From CAWEDP01 sp963807925 (lineage in GTDB: Bacteria; Acidobacteriota; Vicinamibacteria; Vicinamibacterales; CAVVIG01): a DNA stretch of 64,000 nt. Of the stretch, positions 1 through 8,636 are shown piece after piece. The position numbers and the translations under genes are program-made. The notes under the pieces are model-generated. The model saw nothing but the letters and a program-made list of their open reading frames with translations, did no database searches and was not told the origin of the DNA. The stretch is from positions 2,418,001 through 2,482,000 of the forward strand of contig CAWEDP010000002.1 in assembly GCA_963807925.1 (NCBI GenBank), read 5' to 3'. Each line of letters begins with the position of its first letter. Position 1 is the first letter of the stretch.

Positions 1-415
1 TCGACTTGCCGCTGCCGGTGGGGCCGGTGACGAGCACGAGCCCGCGCGGCCGCTCGGCGAGGGTCGCCAGCACCGGCGGGAGGCCGAGCTCGCCGAACGT
101 GCGGATCTTCTCGGGAATCAGGCGGTACACCGCGGCGACGGCGCCTCGCTGGCTGAAGACGTTGCAGCGGAAGCGCGACAGCCCCTTGATGCCGAAGGAG
201 AAATCGAGCTCCATCGTTTCCTCGAACGTCTTCTTCTGGGCATCCGTGAGAACCGAGTACACGAGCTGCTTGGTCTCCGACGGCGTCAGCTCCGGCATCG
301 CCAGCCGATCGAGGTGCCCGTGCACGCGCACCTGTGGCGGCGTGTCGGTCGTGATGTGGAGGTCGGAGCCCCCCATCTCCACGGTCGTCTTCAGGAGGTC
401 GATCAGAATCGCCAT
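1..415 (-). CDS. pilT: Twitching motility ATPase PilT, C-terminal part outside the window
   Basis: Type IV pilus retraction ATPase, a cytoplasmic hexamer that powers pilin disassembly. The visible 138 residues begin MAILIDLLKTTVEMGGSDLH, then an RVHG/LDRL region and RFRCNVFSQRG, as in the PilT N-terminal PAS-like domain, and end in the Walker A motif GPTGSGKS at the left edge. The ATG lies behind GAGGAC on the minus strand, an adequate ribosome-binding site. pilB lies 120 bp upstream on the same strand, the usual pairing. Walker B and the AIRNLIRE-type motif lie beyond the window, so PilT versus the PilU paralogue cannot be settled fully. Confidence 0.9.
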   Translation of the reverse strand, partial: MAILIDLLKTTVEMGGSDLHITTDTPPQVRVHGHLDRLAMPELTPSETKQLVYSVLTDAQKKTFEETMELDFSFGIKGLSRFRCNVFSQRGAVAAVYRLIPEKIRTFGELGLPPVLATLAERPRGLVLVTGPTGSGKS

Positions 416-535
416 CGATCAGTCCTCAATCCTCGGTCCCCGGTCGTCACCGCGTCCGCGGACACGCATCACCGGTTTCGGTCGGACCCGCCCATTCGAT
501 GTCCCGAACGGGCACGGCCCGCGGTACCCTGGGGA

Positions 536-2294
536 CTACTTCACCGTCTCCCGCACAACCTCCTCGATCGTCGTGACCCCCGCCTTGACCTTGCGGAGGC
601 CGCTGTTGCGGAGCGTGATCATGCCCTCGTCGATCGCCTTGCGGCGCAGCTCGAGGCCGGAGGCGCCGACCAGAATCAGCTCGCGCAGCTCCTCGGTGAT
701 CTCCATCACTTCGTAGAGGCCCACGCGCCCCTTGTAGCCGGTCAGATTGCAGCGATCGCAGCCGGCGCCCTTCATGGGCGTCACCGACGCGCCGTCCTCG
801 GCCGAAAAGCCGGCCTGCACGAGCGCGGCCGGGGGCAGCGGATGCGGCTCGCTGCAGTGGCCGCACACCCGCCGGACGAGGCGTTGCGCGCAAATCAGGT
901 GCACGGAGCTGGCGACCAGGAACGGCTCGATGCCCATGTTCATCAGCCGGTTGACGGTGCTCGGCGCGTCGTTGGTGTGCAGCGTCGAGAGGACGAGATG
1001 GCCCGTGAGCGCCGCCTTGACGGCGATCTCCGCCGTTTCGAAATCGCGGATTTCGCCGACGAGGATGATGTTCGGGTCCTGCCGCAGGAACGATCGGAGC
1101 GCGGCGGCGAAGTTCAAGCCGATCTGCTCCTTCACCTGCACCTGGTTGACGCCGGTCAGATTGAACTCGACCGGATCCTCGGCCGTCATGATGTTGGTTT
1201 CCGGCGTGTTGATCCGCGAGATCGAGGAATAGAGCGTGTTGGTCTTGCCGCTGCCCGTCGGGCCGGTGACGAGCACCATGCCCCACGGCCGCTGGATGGC
1301 CGCCTCGAACCTGGCGAGCGACTCGGTCTCGAACCCGAGCTTCGTCATGTCGAGCATCAGCTTGTCCTTGTCCAGGAGGCGCATGACGATCTTCTCGCCG
1401 AAGAGCGTCGGCAGACACGAGACGCGGAAATCGATCTCCTTGGGCTGGCCGTTCTCGTTGAACCGGATCTTGATGCGGCCGTCCTGCGGGAGCCGCTTCT
1501 CCGCAATATCGAGCTTCGCCATGATCTTGATGCGCGAGGCAATCGCTTCGCGGAACTTCAGCGGCGGGTTCATCATGTTGTAGAGAATCCCGTCGATGCG
1601 GTAGCGGACGCGCAGCTCCTTCTCGTACGGTTCGACATGAATGTCGCTGGCACCCTTCTGGATGGCCGACATCAGCACGACGTTGACCAGCCGCACGATC
1701 GGCGCTTCCTCGCCCTGCCGGGCGAGGGCTTCGGCGCTGATCTCCTGCAGCTCCTCGAGCACCTCCACCTCGCCGGAGTCGGCGAGCTGCTGCAGCTCCT
1801 CGAGGCCCTTGGTGGCCAGCTCCAGCGTGCTCGGCCCGGTCGGCTCCTTGGCCGCCGGCGTCTTCTGGGCCGACCCGTAGTACCCGCTGGAGCGCGTCGA
1901 TGACCGCGCCTTCCGACGCCACGACCGGCTCGACGTTGTAGCCGGTCATGAACTTGATGTCGTCCATCGCGAAGACGTTGGTGGGATCGGTCATCGCGAT
2001 CGTCAGCGTCGCCCCCGAGCGGCTCAGCGGCACGATCTGGTACTTGACCGCCGTGTCCGCCGGAATGAGCCTGATGACCGATGGGTCCAGATCGAACTGC
2101 GCCAGGTTGATGGAGGGAACGCCGTACTGCTTGCTCAGCAGCGCCGTGATGTCGTCGTCTTTGACGAAGCCGAGTCTGACGAGATTGAAGCCGAGCTTCC
2201 CCCCGCTGGCCTTCTGACGATTCAGGGCCTGCTGGAGCTGTTCAGGCGTGATGCGCTTCTCTTTGAGGAGGAGCTCGCCGATGCGGACGGCCAT
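536..2294 (-). CDS. pilB: Type IV pilus assembly ATPase PilB, interrupted by one frameshift
   Basis: Extension ATPase of type IV pili (GspE/PilB family), acting at the cytoplasmic face of the pilus machine. Residues 1-135 form the MshEN-type N-terminal domain (MAVRIGELLLKEKRITPEQL). The catalytic half carries Walker A GPTGSGKT (about residues 344-351), the Walker B-like stretch IILVGEIRD, a His box LSTLHTND and a four-cysteine zinc site (C-x2-C, then C-x2-C). The two halves are in different frames. After IDALQR, one extra G in a GGG run (plus-strand CCC at 1883-1885) shifts the frame. Removing it gives a 585-residue protein reading RYYGSAQK across the join, normal length for PilB. Probably an assembly indel; otherwise a pseudogene. 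Confidence 0.85.
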
Positions 2295-2342
2295 GAAATT
2301 GGGGTCACCCTACGCTGGATGACAAAAAGTGTCAATGCTGAC

Positions 2343-3248
2343 CTAAAACGTCACTCGCGCGTCCAGCCCCCAGCCCCGGACCGCCTCGTCGTCTCCCCGT
2401 GTCACCCGCACGTCGAGGAACAGCCCCCGTTGAACGGCGAGGCTGCCGCCGGCGCTCACCGCCGGCCGCGCGGAGTCGACGGTGTTGACGCTGACGCCCG
2501 CCCGGATGCCGAGCCGCTGCGCCAGCCATGCTTCAGCGCCTCCGGCGAGGTGCCGCGCGTTCCCGAACGCCGTGGCCGTCGTCGTCAGGTCCGCGTCGAG
2601 ACCGGCGTTCACCCGGACCGCGCCGGCTGGCTGGGCATACGCAAGGCCGACTCGCGCCTGACGATCGAGGCCCACGCGGACCCCGTCGGCGATCACGTCT
2701 GGCGCGTGCAGATGCTTCAGGACGGCGCCGATCCGCACCCGGTTGAACTTCACCATCGCCCCGAGATCCAGGTCGGCGCGCGTGTTGTCCGCCCGCACCA
2801 GCTTCAGCGTGGAGGCCAGCACCAGGTGATCGCCCACCGACTGCCCGACCGTCGCGCCGAACTGACTGATGACGAACGTCGATGGAGGGACGGCCGCCCC
2901 CCCTTCTTGTCGGTCCCCGGCGGGCGGCGCTGTAGAGGGCAGAGCCGTCACTCGGACCCGGTAGTAGCTCACGCCGAGGGAGGGCACCGCCAGTGAGACC
3001 CCGAGCAGGGCGTCCGCGTTGGGCGCGCTCAGCCATGCGCGCTCCACAATCGCGTTGAAATACGCGCCGGTCGCGAGCCCGGCCGGGTTCCACCAGGTCG
3101 CAGTGGAATCGTCGGCCACGGCGACAAACGCGCCGCCCATGCCCTCTGCCCGCGTCCCCACGCTTTCGAAGATCTGCGCGGACACCGGCCGAGCGGCGGC
3201 GAGCAGGAAGACCACGGCAGGAATGGTCGAAAGATGTCTGGAGGTCAC
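2343..3248 (-). CDS. Secreted PorV/TraF-like outer-membrane barrel protein
   Basis: 301 residues with a GTG start. A signal peptide (VVFLLAAARPVSA) is followed by QIFESVGTRAEGMGGAFVAVADDSTATWWNPAGLA, with its GMGGAFVA and WNPAGLA motifs, the signature N-terminus of the PorV/TraF/UPF0164 branch of FadL-like barrels. The rest alternates short hydrophobic strands and ends in a phenylalanine (DARVTF), typical of outer-membrane beta-barrels. It sits directly upstream of pilB on the same strand, separated by 48 bp, so co-transcription is possible. Substrate unknown. The barrel assignment is from motif and strand pattern only. Confidence 0.7.
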   Translation of the reverse strand: MTSRHLSTIPAVVFLLAAARPVSAQIFESVGTRAEGMGGAFVAVADDSTATWWNPAGLATGAYFNAIVERAWLSAPNADALLGVSLAVPSLGVSYYRVRVTALPSTAPPAGDRQEGGAAVPPSTFVISQFGATVGQSVGDHLVLASTLKLVRADNTRADLDLGAMVKFNRVRIGAVLKHLHAPDVIADGVRVGLDRQARVGLAYAQPAGAVRVNAGLDADLTTTATAFGNARHLAGGAEAWLAQRLGIRAGVSVNTVDSARPAVSAGGSLAVQRGLFLDVRVTRGDDEAVRGWGLDARVTF

Positions 3249-3254
3249 AGTCCG

Positions 3255-3606
3255 TCAACCGCCTTTCGGGTGCGCGCACGCGTCGGTGTCGTGCCGATGC
3301 GGCGCCCTGGCCTGAGGGCCCCTGGCCGCGCGGATTCGGCGGCCGCGTCTCAACTGCGATGTCGCCTGGTTCGCAGGCACAGAATCCAGCCGACGGGCCA
3401 GCCCGAGGAACAGGTAGGTGAACGGGATCAATTGTATGACCACCGACGACTTGAGGAGGAGCTGATGGGCCTCGGCCACGCCCGAACCGACGAGCGACCA
3501 GGCGGCGAACCCGCCGGCGAGCACGGCGGGGACGGCTCGCCGGCGCGCGAGCGCACCGAGCCGGTAGCGCCGGTCACCGGGCGGGCGCCGATCTGGCGGG
3601 GCGAAG
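3255..3606 (-). pseudogene. Remnant of an APC-family amino acid permease (C-terminal helices)
   Basis: One frame reads RPPGDRRYRLGALARRRA, then a hydrophobic stretch and LLLKSSVVIQLIPFTYLFLGL. This matches the late helices of APC-superfamily amino acid permeases (the K/D-A-S-V-V...IPF-YLF pattern). Only about 60 residues resemble the family. There is no start region, and after YLFLGLARRLDS the reading continues as basic low-complexity residues to a stop at 3255. The upstream end overlaps the 3' end of the neighbouring unknown gene in another frame. I read this as a decayed fragment, not a working transporter. Confidence is limited because the match is short. Confidence 0.42.
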
Positions 3607-4221
3607 CGCCGTCGCCATCCAGCAGGTGCAGTCCCGCGCGGCGTGCGTCCACAGGGATTCGAAGGCGCCGAACCCGAAGCGGTCGAGCGTCATCCGCCGG
3701 ACCATCTTCTCTCCGCGGTCGGTCACCGTGACAGTGAGCACGCGCGTCACCGGCAGCCGCCGCCGCCAGCGATCGAACGCTGCGGCGGCCGCGCGCAGGA
3801 TGGCCCCGCGGGCGAGGCCGGACGCGCTCGGCGCACCGGAGGCCGCCACACTGTCGACATACCAGGCGACCGTATCGAGCGTCACCACATCCGCCTCCGA
3901 CGGCACGTCCGAGGTCAGGAACAGCGCCCGAGCGGGGTCGTGGCTGGTGCAGGGAAACGCGAAATCGTCGCGCGCCGGCGCGCGGATCAGCCGGGCCGCC
4001 GTCGTCGGAGCAATCGGAAACGCCGAGACATAGCCGACCGGCACGCCGTCGACAGCGACGATGGTAACCGCGTCGGGAAAGCGTTCGAGAAGCGTCGCGA
4101 CCTCGTGCCGATCGAAGGAGAGCGCGGTGCGGCCGCCGTACGCGGCCGCGTCGATCGAGAGCAGCAGATCGACGGCGTCGCCGCGATCCATCGATTGTCC
4201 CGGCACGATTCGGCTGATCAT
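3574..4221 (-). CDS. Hypothetical protein, possible degenerate GNAT-like fold
   Basis: 215 residues, ATG start. I do not recognise the family. The stretch VTIVAVDGVPVGYVSAFPI resembles the beta4 region of GNAT acetyltransferases, and a later segment (LARGAILRAAAAAFDRWRRR) could be the following helix, but the classic R/Q-x-x-G-x-G/A acetyl-CoA loop is not seen. The C-terminus (DCTCWMATALRPARSAPAR) is Arg/Ala-rich and overlaps the permease remnant in a different frame, so the natural stop may have been lost. No signal peptide or membrane helix. Codon use fits the neighbours. Confidence 0.5.
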   Translation of the reverse strand: MISRIVPGQSMDRGDAVDLLLSIDAAAYGGRTALSFDRHEVATLLERFPDAVTIVAVDGVPVGYVSAFPIAPTTAARLIRAPARDDFAFPCTSHDPARALFLTSDVPSEADVVTLDTVAWYVDSVAASGAPSASGLARGAILRAAAAAFDRWRRRLPVTRVLTVTVTDRGEKMVRRMTLDRFGFGAFESLWTHAARDCTCWMATALRPARSAPAR

Positions 4222-4293
4222 GGGCGAGTCAGGCCGTATCGGCGAACCTTGCGTGCCGGCCGACGTCGAACCGGTGCGGGCACGCGCGACCGG

Positions 4294-4948
4294 TCAGGGC
4301 TCGGCCTGGCGCCCGTGCGGGTGCGGGGCCGCTCCGCGCCCATCGGGCGGCCGGTGCCGCGGTCGAGGACGGCGGAACGCGGCGCGAATCCAGTCGGTCC
4401 GGCAGCCATGCCAGCACCACACCGCGCATCCGTAGACCGCTGCGGCCGCCGCGTCGACAGACAGCGACGGCGCGACCCATCCGCGATCGAGCGCCATCGA
4501 GCAGACCGAAAACACGGCCGCGGCCGCACCGTCGCCGCAGAGAGACCAGCGGAACGTCTGTTGTTCGTCCAGCAGCTTCTCGGCTGAAATGTCCCACATC
4601 ACGTACAGCGCGAAAATCGCCGCCATCCAGAGCCAGTAGCGGCCCGTCACGTCGAACAGTCTTGACATGCACAAGACGATGGCCATCTCGAAGACGAAGT
4701 ACGCGGAGCGGTGCGATTCGGTACTGCTGTCTGAACTGCGGGCTCTCTTTCAGCCGGGCATGGAGGTAGACCCAGTCCACGCCGAGGACGACATACGCGA
4801 GGAGCCATCGGAGCGCGCCCGTCACGCTCTCGATCTCGCCGACCTTCTCGAAACCGTACGCGACCGCGGCGCCGTAGATCAGGTCGACGAGGCCGATGCG
4901 GACGCCGAGCGGTTCAGCGGCGGCTCGATCACCGACGTCTGGCCTCAC
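4294..4948 (-). CDS. Small polytopic membrane protein downstream of homospermidine synthase, frameshifted
   Basis: Starts at a GTG that overlaps the TGA of the homospermidine synthase (GTGA), so translation is probably coupled. The first frame gives two membrane segments (LVDLIYGAAVAYGF and RWLLAYVVLGVDWVYLH). A second frame continues with AYFVFEMAIVLCM, YWLWMAAIFALYVMWDI and two more hydrophobic segments, ending at 4294. The switch lies between about 4700 and 4745, and one extra base accounts for it (655 bp total, 217 residues after correction). About six helices are expected. Family unknown. Its place at the end of a polyamine operon invites a transport or membrane-linked role, but that is only context. 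Confidence 0.5.
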
Positions 4949-6462
4949 GGCTCGACCTGAAAGCTGGCGAACTGCCAGAGCTCGTCGTTCGACACGGCCG
5001 GCGTACCCCAGCGCGCGAACAGTCGCGACCGGCTGTGGAACGGCGTCCAGTCGGTCTCGACCGACGGGCACGGTCCGAGGTACGCCCCCGCGATGTCGAG
5101 AATCTCCCTGAAGGGCAGATCGTCCGGCACCAGGATTCCGCGGGTGGGGTTTCGAATCATCCACACGAGGCCGCCAATCACCGCCGCCGCCACCTGCAAG
5201 GTCGTGGCGTTCTGGCCGGAGACCAGCTGCCGCGTTTCGTGAATGTCGAGCTGCGACCCGGCCCAATAGGCGTTCAGGCCGTGGCCCATCACGAGCACGC
5301 CGAGCTCGTCCATCCCTTCCGTGATCTCGTCGGACATGATGCGCAGCTTCGACTGCAGCCTGTAATTGCGCATCGCGAGCTCGTACAGACTCAGGATGGC
5401 GTTGTCGCACGGCATGTACGCGTAGTGCACCGTCGGCCGATAGGTGGGGCGAAGTCCTTCGACCGTGTCTTCCCACACGGTCAGGTGATCGCTGATGGTG
5501 AACGACTCGGCGTGACGCACCACCATCCCGATGATCGGGCCGCCCGCGGGCACCCACGAGTGGACCAGCGTGCGCACGCCCGGCTGCGCGAGGAAGATCT
5601 GGTTGCCGGGGCCGGCAATCGGCACGTGGGCGTTCCTCGGCAGACGGCGCTCGTGGGTCCCCCACCCCATCTCGGCGGGCGCGGTCCCTTCTTCGTAGAA
5701 GCCCTCGATCGACCAGGTGTTGACGAATTCGCCCACCGCCTTCGGCACGTCGGAGATCTGCGTATCGCGCTCGGAGATGTGAATGACCCTCGTGCCGGTC
5801 GCGCGGCTCAACCGCGCGAACGATCCTGGCGTGAATGCGTGCGCCTCCGAGATCGCCGCTTCGAACGCGCTCGTCGACATCCCCTTGGGGGAAGCGATGC
5901 CGCGCGTCAGCATCGCCTCGCCGATCTCGAGCAGCGCGCGCTTGGTGAAATGGTTCACCAGCCCGGGGTTCGCACCGTGATCGATGATGGCGGTCGGCAG
6001 CGGCACCCCGCGCGCAGCCAGCTCGGTCTTGAGCACACGGATCCGCATCTGCCGCGAGTACAGGCTCCGCTCGTAGGGTGACTTGTTCTCGATATCGCCG
6101 TACGGATCCCATTCCTCCACCGACGTGTTGATGAAGCGGACGTCGTGCTCGCCGCACCATCGCAGCATGTCGAGGGTCTCGACGTTCCACGAGAGGTCGA
6201 CGATGAGGTCGCCCGGACCGACCAGCTCGGGCAGAAGCGTCTGGTAGTTCTCGCGTGTCAGCCGCTCCCGTCTCACGACCACACCGGCCGCCACGGCGTC
6301 GGCGATCCTGGCCCGCACGTCCTCGAAGTCCATCACCGTGATTCGGGGGGCCGGCATGTCGATGTGCCGGAGGATGAGCGGCAGAGTGCATTGCCCCACC
6401 GATCCGCAGCCGAGCAGGAGCAGCCGTCCGGCAAAAGGCGCGCGCGTCGTCGTTGGAGTCAT
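4945..6462 (-). CDS. Homospermidine synthase
   Basis: NAD-dependent enzyme making sym-homospermidine from two putrescines (or putrescine plus spermidine). The chosen start MTPTTTRAPFAGRLLLLG gives 505 residues, close to the family size. A Rossmann GCGSVGQ motif follows the start, then DLSWNVETLDML, INTSVEEWDPYGD and GANPGLVNHFTKRAL, all diagnostic of the saccharopine-dehydrogenase-like homospermidine synthases, and ISERDTQISD in the catalytic half. An upstream in-frame ATG at 6510 would add 16 residues encoded by an 18-bp tandem duplication and looks less natural; no strong ribosome-binding site marks either start. It lies downstream of an ornithine decarboxylase-like gene that would supply its substrate. 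Confidence 0.85.
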   Translation of the reverse strand: MTPTTTRAPFAGRLLLLGCGSVGQCTLPLILRHIDMPAPRITVMDFEDVRARIADAVAAGVVVRRERLTRENYQTLLPELVGPGDLIVDLSWNVETLDMLRWCGEHDVRFINTSVEEWDPYGDIENKSPYERSLYSRQMRIRVLKTELAARGVPLPTAIIDHGANPGLVNHFTKRALLEIGEAMLTRGIASPKGMSTSAFEAAISEAHAFTPGSFARLSRATGTRVIHISERDTQISDVPKAVGEFVNTWSIEGFYEEGTAPAEMGWGTHERRLPRNAHVPIAGPGNQIFLAQPGVRTLVHSWVPAGGPIIGMVVRHAESFTISDHLTVWEDTVEGLRPTYRPTVHYAYMPCDNAILSLYELAMRNYRLQSKLRIMSDEITEGMDELGVLVMGHGLNAYWAGSQLDIHETRQLVSGQNATTLQVAAAVIGGLVWMIRNPTRGILVPDDLPFREILDIAGAYLGPCPSVETDWTPFHSRSRLFARWGTPAVSNDELWQFASFQVEP

Positions 6463-6464
6463 CG

Positions 6465-6500
6465 TGATCTGTCTTGGATGCCTGATCTGTCTTGGATGCC
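6465..6500. repeat. Perfect 18-bp tandem duplication at the 5' end of the homospermidine synthase gene
   Basis: The 18-bp unit TGATCTGTCTTGGATGCC occurs twice head to tail just upstream of the preferred start codon (6462). It lies in the 173-bp spacer between the decarboxylase and the synthase, in the stretch where a ribosome-binding site would be. It may be a recent slippage duplication, or a real leader element. If the alternative start at 6510 is used, it encodes HPRQIR twice. Confidence 0.75.
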
Positions 6501-6635
6501 GGTCCGGCAAGGGCGCAGCCGATCTGACGACCGGCTCATTCAGGTCATCTGTCCGGCCGGCCGACGCCGCGCGCTCCGGTGGAGCGCGCGGGCGCCATCC
6601 GAGCGGAACCGATCACACGGCCAGCGCCGCTCTTG

Positions 6636-7931
6636 TCATGCGAGAGGCGCGACGGGCGTCGGGCTGTCCGCCGGCAGACGCCGGGCGGTGATGCCGGACG
6701 CCGCGCGCGGCCGGACGGCGCGCGGCTTGGACACCCGGCGCGGCCGTCTGGGCGGCGCGCCCTGGCCGTCGTCGACGATGGTCACGGGCGGCTGAAAGCC
6801 GTTGAACGCCGTCGCGCTCGCCTTCGTGTAGGCCCCCATGCCGGGGACGATCAGCAGGTCGCCGAGCTGCAACTCCGGCAACAGCTGGTCCCGCGACACG
6901 ATGTCGATGGAATCGCACGTCGGTCCGGCGACCACGCACTCGCGCACCGGCCCCTGGCGGACCGGAATCAGCTCGTAGTCGCAGTGATCGAACAGCTTGC
7001 CGGAGAAGGCGCCGTACAGGCCGTCGTCGATGAAATACCACGGGATGCCGTTCCTGGTCGAACGGCCGATGACCCGCACGACGAGCGTCATCGAGTCGCC
7101 TGAGATGCAGCGGCCGGGCTCCGCGATGATGCGGACACCGGCCGGAAACATCTGCGAGAGGCCGCGGGATACGACGCGGCAGAAATCCTCGAGCTTCGGC
7201 ACCGCCGCCCGATAAGCGACGGGAAAGCCGCCACCGATGTCCAGCGTATCGAGGCGGACGCCGGCCTTGGCGGCAGCGTCGAACAGGCCCCGGACGAGCG
7301 CCAGTGCTGAGAGGTAGATGCCCGGATCGGTCGACTGCGAGCCGACGTGAAACGCGATGCCGCGCACGTTGACGCCGGCCGCGCGCGCCTGGAGAATGAG
7401 CGCCAGCGCCTCGTCTTCGTGCGCGCCGAACTTCGCGCCGAGATTGACGACGCACGCCTCGTTCTTGATCGCGACCCGCAGGAGCACGCTGGCGCCCGGG
7501 GCGTGCGCCTTCAGCTTCGGGACTTCGTCGGCGTTGTCGAAGGTGAACCACCCCACCCCGTGTCTGACGCAGGCGCCGATGTCGGTGTCCTTCTTGACCG
7601 GATTGGAATGGAACAGGCGATCGGGCGACACGCCCGCGGCTGCCGCCAGCACGACCTCGGGGTACGAGGCCACATCGATTCCGTCGACCAAGCCGTTGAG
7701 CAGTCCGAGGAGCTCCGGATCCGGATTCGATTTCATCGCGTAGAACAGCTCGACGCCGGGCAGGCACGTCCGCAGGGTCCTGATGCTCCGTTGAATGCGT
7801 GAGGGAGAAAGGACCAGAAACGGTGTGGCCACGGTGCCCGCGAGGACGGCCGCGCGATTGAACGTCAGGTCCGGTTCCACGACCGGCTTGGGCGGAACGA
7901 TCGGCGGCACTGCGCCGTTGCCATTCTTCAT
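6636..7931 (-). CDS. PLP-dependent ornithine/lysine/diaminopimelate decarboxylase family (probable ornithine decarboxylase)
   Basis: Fold type III PLP decarboxylase, 431 residues from the ATG (MKNGNGAV), which has GAGGTGAGG upstream; an earlier in-frame start is less likely. Visible motifs: the Schiff-base lysine in FYAMKSNPD, HVGSQS, the phosphate-binding DIGGGFP, EPGR, the catalytic cysteine in GPTCDSID and GAYT near the end. These fit the ornithine decarboxylase branch (putrescine formation) rather than DapC/LysA-type fusions. The C-terminal 40 residues (PPRRPRRVSKPRAVRPRA...) are basic and disordered, an unusual extension. It lies between a PuuR-like regulator and homospermidine synthase, supporting a putrescine-to-homospermidine route. 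Confidence 0.85.
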   Translation of the reverse strand: MKNGNGAVPPIVPPKPVVEPDLTFNRAAVLAGTVATPFLVLSPSRIQRSIRTLRTCLPGVELFYAMKSNPDPELLGLLNGLVDGIDVASYPEVVLAAAAGVSPDRLFHSNPVKKDTDIGACVRHGVGWFTFDNADEVPKLKAHAPGASVLLRVAIKNEACVVNLGAKFGAHEDEALALILQARAAGVNVRGIAFHVGSQSTDPGIYLSALALVRGLFDAAAKAGVRLDTLDIGGGFPVAYRAAVPKLEDFCRVVSRGLSQMFPAGVRIIAEPGRCISGDSMTLVVRVIGRSTRNGIPWYFIDDGLYGAFSGKLFDHCDYELIPVRQGPVRECVVAGPTCDSIDIVSRDQLLPELQLGDLLIVPGMGAYTKASATAFNGFQPPVTIVDDGQGAPPRRPRRVSKPRAVRPRAASGITARRLPADSPTPVAPLA

Positions 7932-7992
7932 CTCATCCTCACCTCGCTTCCAGCAAAACTGCCTTGCACGCCGACCCACGCGCGCCGCCGGC

Positions 7993-8529
7993 CTAGAACT
8001 GCGGCGGCCACGTCACGAACAGGATTTCCGCCGGCGACCGGCCGACGTTCCGGATCGAATGTTCCTGCTGCGCCTTGTAGCTGAACGAGTCGCCCGCCTT
8101 GGCCACGACCGACCGCCGTCCCAGCGCCACTGAAATCCGTCCGCGAATCACGTAACCGAATTCCTCGCCGTTGTGCGACGTGTGCGGCCCGAACCGCTGC
8201 CCCGGCCCCAGCACCATCCGTACCGGCTCCATCGCCATGGTGGTGGACCCCGGCACGAGCAGCTCGAACTTGTCGCAGCCCCGGTCCTCGAGCGCCGTGC
8301 GATCCTGGCGGCCGAAGACGAACGGCTGCATCGCGTCGGCGGAGAAGAACGTGCTCAGGGGTTCACCCAGCACCTCGAGCACGGCCGTCAGCGTCTCGAG
8401 GGAGACCGAACTCTTGTTCCGCTCGAGCAGCGAGATGAACCCCTTGGTCACACCAGCGCGGACGGCCAACTCCTCCTGCGTGAGCTGGTGCGCCAGCCGG
8501 ACCTCGCGAATCCGTTTGCCAATATCCAC
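7993..8529 (-). CDS. XRE-family regulator with C-terminal cupin domain (PuuR-like)
   Basis: 178 residues with a GTG start. Residues 1-65 are a helix-turn-helix of the XRE type (LTQEELAVRAGVTKGFISLLERNKSSVSLETL). Residues about 105-178 form a cupin-2 ligand domain (GPHTSHNGEEFGYVIRGRISV, AGDSFSYKAQQEHSIRN). This architecture is that of PuuR and related regulators that sense small metabolites, including putrescine. It is the first gene of the minus-strand polyamine locus, 61 bp before the decarboxylase start, so it probably controls its own operon. Two operator-like repeats lie just upstream. The effector is inferred from context. Confidence 0.85.
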   Translation of the reverse strand: MDIGKRIREVRLAHQLTQEELAVRAGVTKGFISLLERNKSSVSLETLTAVLEVLGEPLSTFFSADAMQPFVFGRQDRTALEDRGCDKFELLVPGSTTMAMEPVRMVLGPGQRFGPHTSHNGEEFGYVIRGRISVALGRRSVVAKAGDSFSYKAQQEHSIRNVGRSPAEILFVTWPPQF

Positions 8530-8549
8530 GGCGCACCGTCCATGTTCAT

Positions 8550-8570
8550 AAACCGGCGGTTACAGCATTA
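8550..8570. promoter_or_regulatory. Operator-like palindrome, site 1, before the XRE-cupin gene
   Basis: AACCGGCGGTT (8551-8561) is a perfect 11-bp palindrome, 22 bp upstream of the regulator's GTG. Read on the minus strand the wider site is TGCTGTAACCGCCGGTTTAT, closely resembling site 2. Its position just in front of the coding region suits autorepression. No experimental evidence. Confidence 0.45.
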
Positions 8571-8616
8571 CTTGACTGTCCCCTCGGCGGCACCCGCCGA
8601 CCTCGTCCCACTGTGA

Positions 8617-8636
8617 TTAAACCACCGGTATAGCAA
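8617..8636. promoter_or_regulatory. Operator-like repeat, site 2, overlapping a possible extended -10
   Basis: On the minus strand this reads TGCTATACCGGTGGTTTAAT and matches site 1 at about 14 of 20 positions in the same orientation, about 66 bp away. It contains TGCTATACC, which could act as an extended -10 element for the XRE-cupin operon; I see no good -35. A repressor bound here would block that promoter. Inference from repeat and position. Confidence 0.4.
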
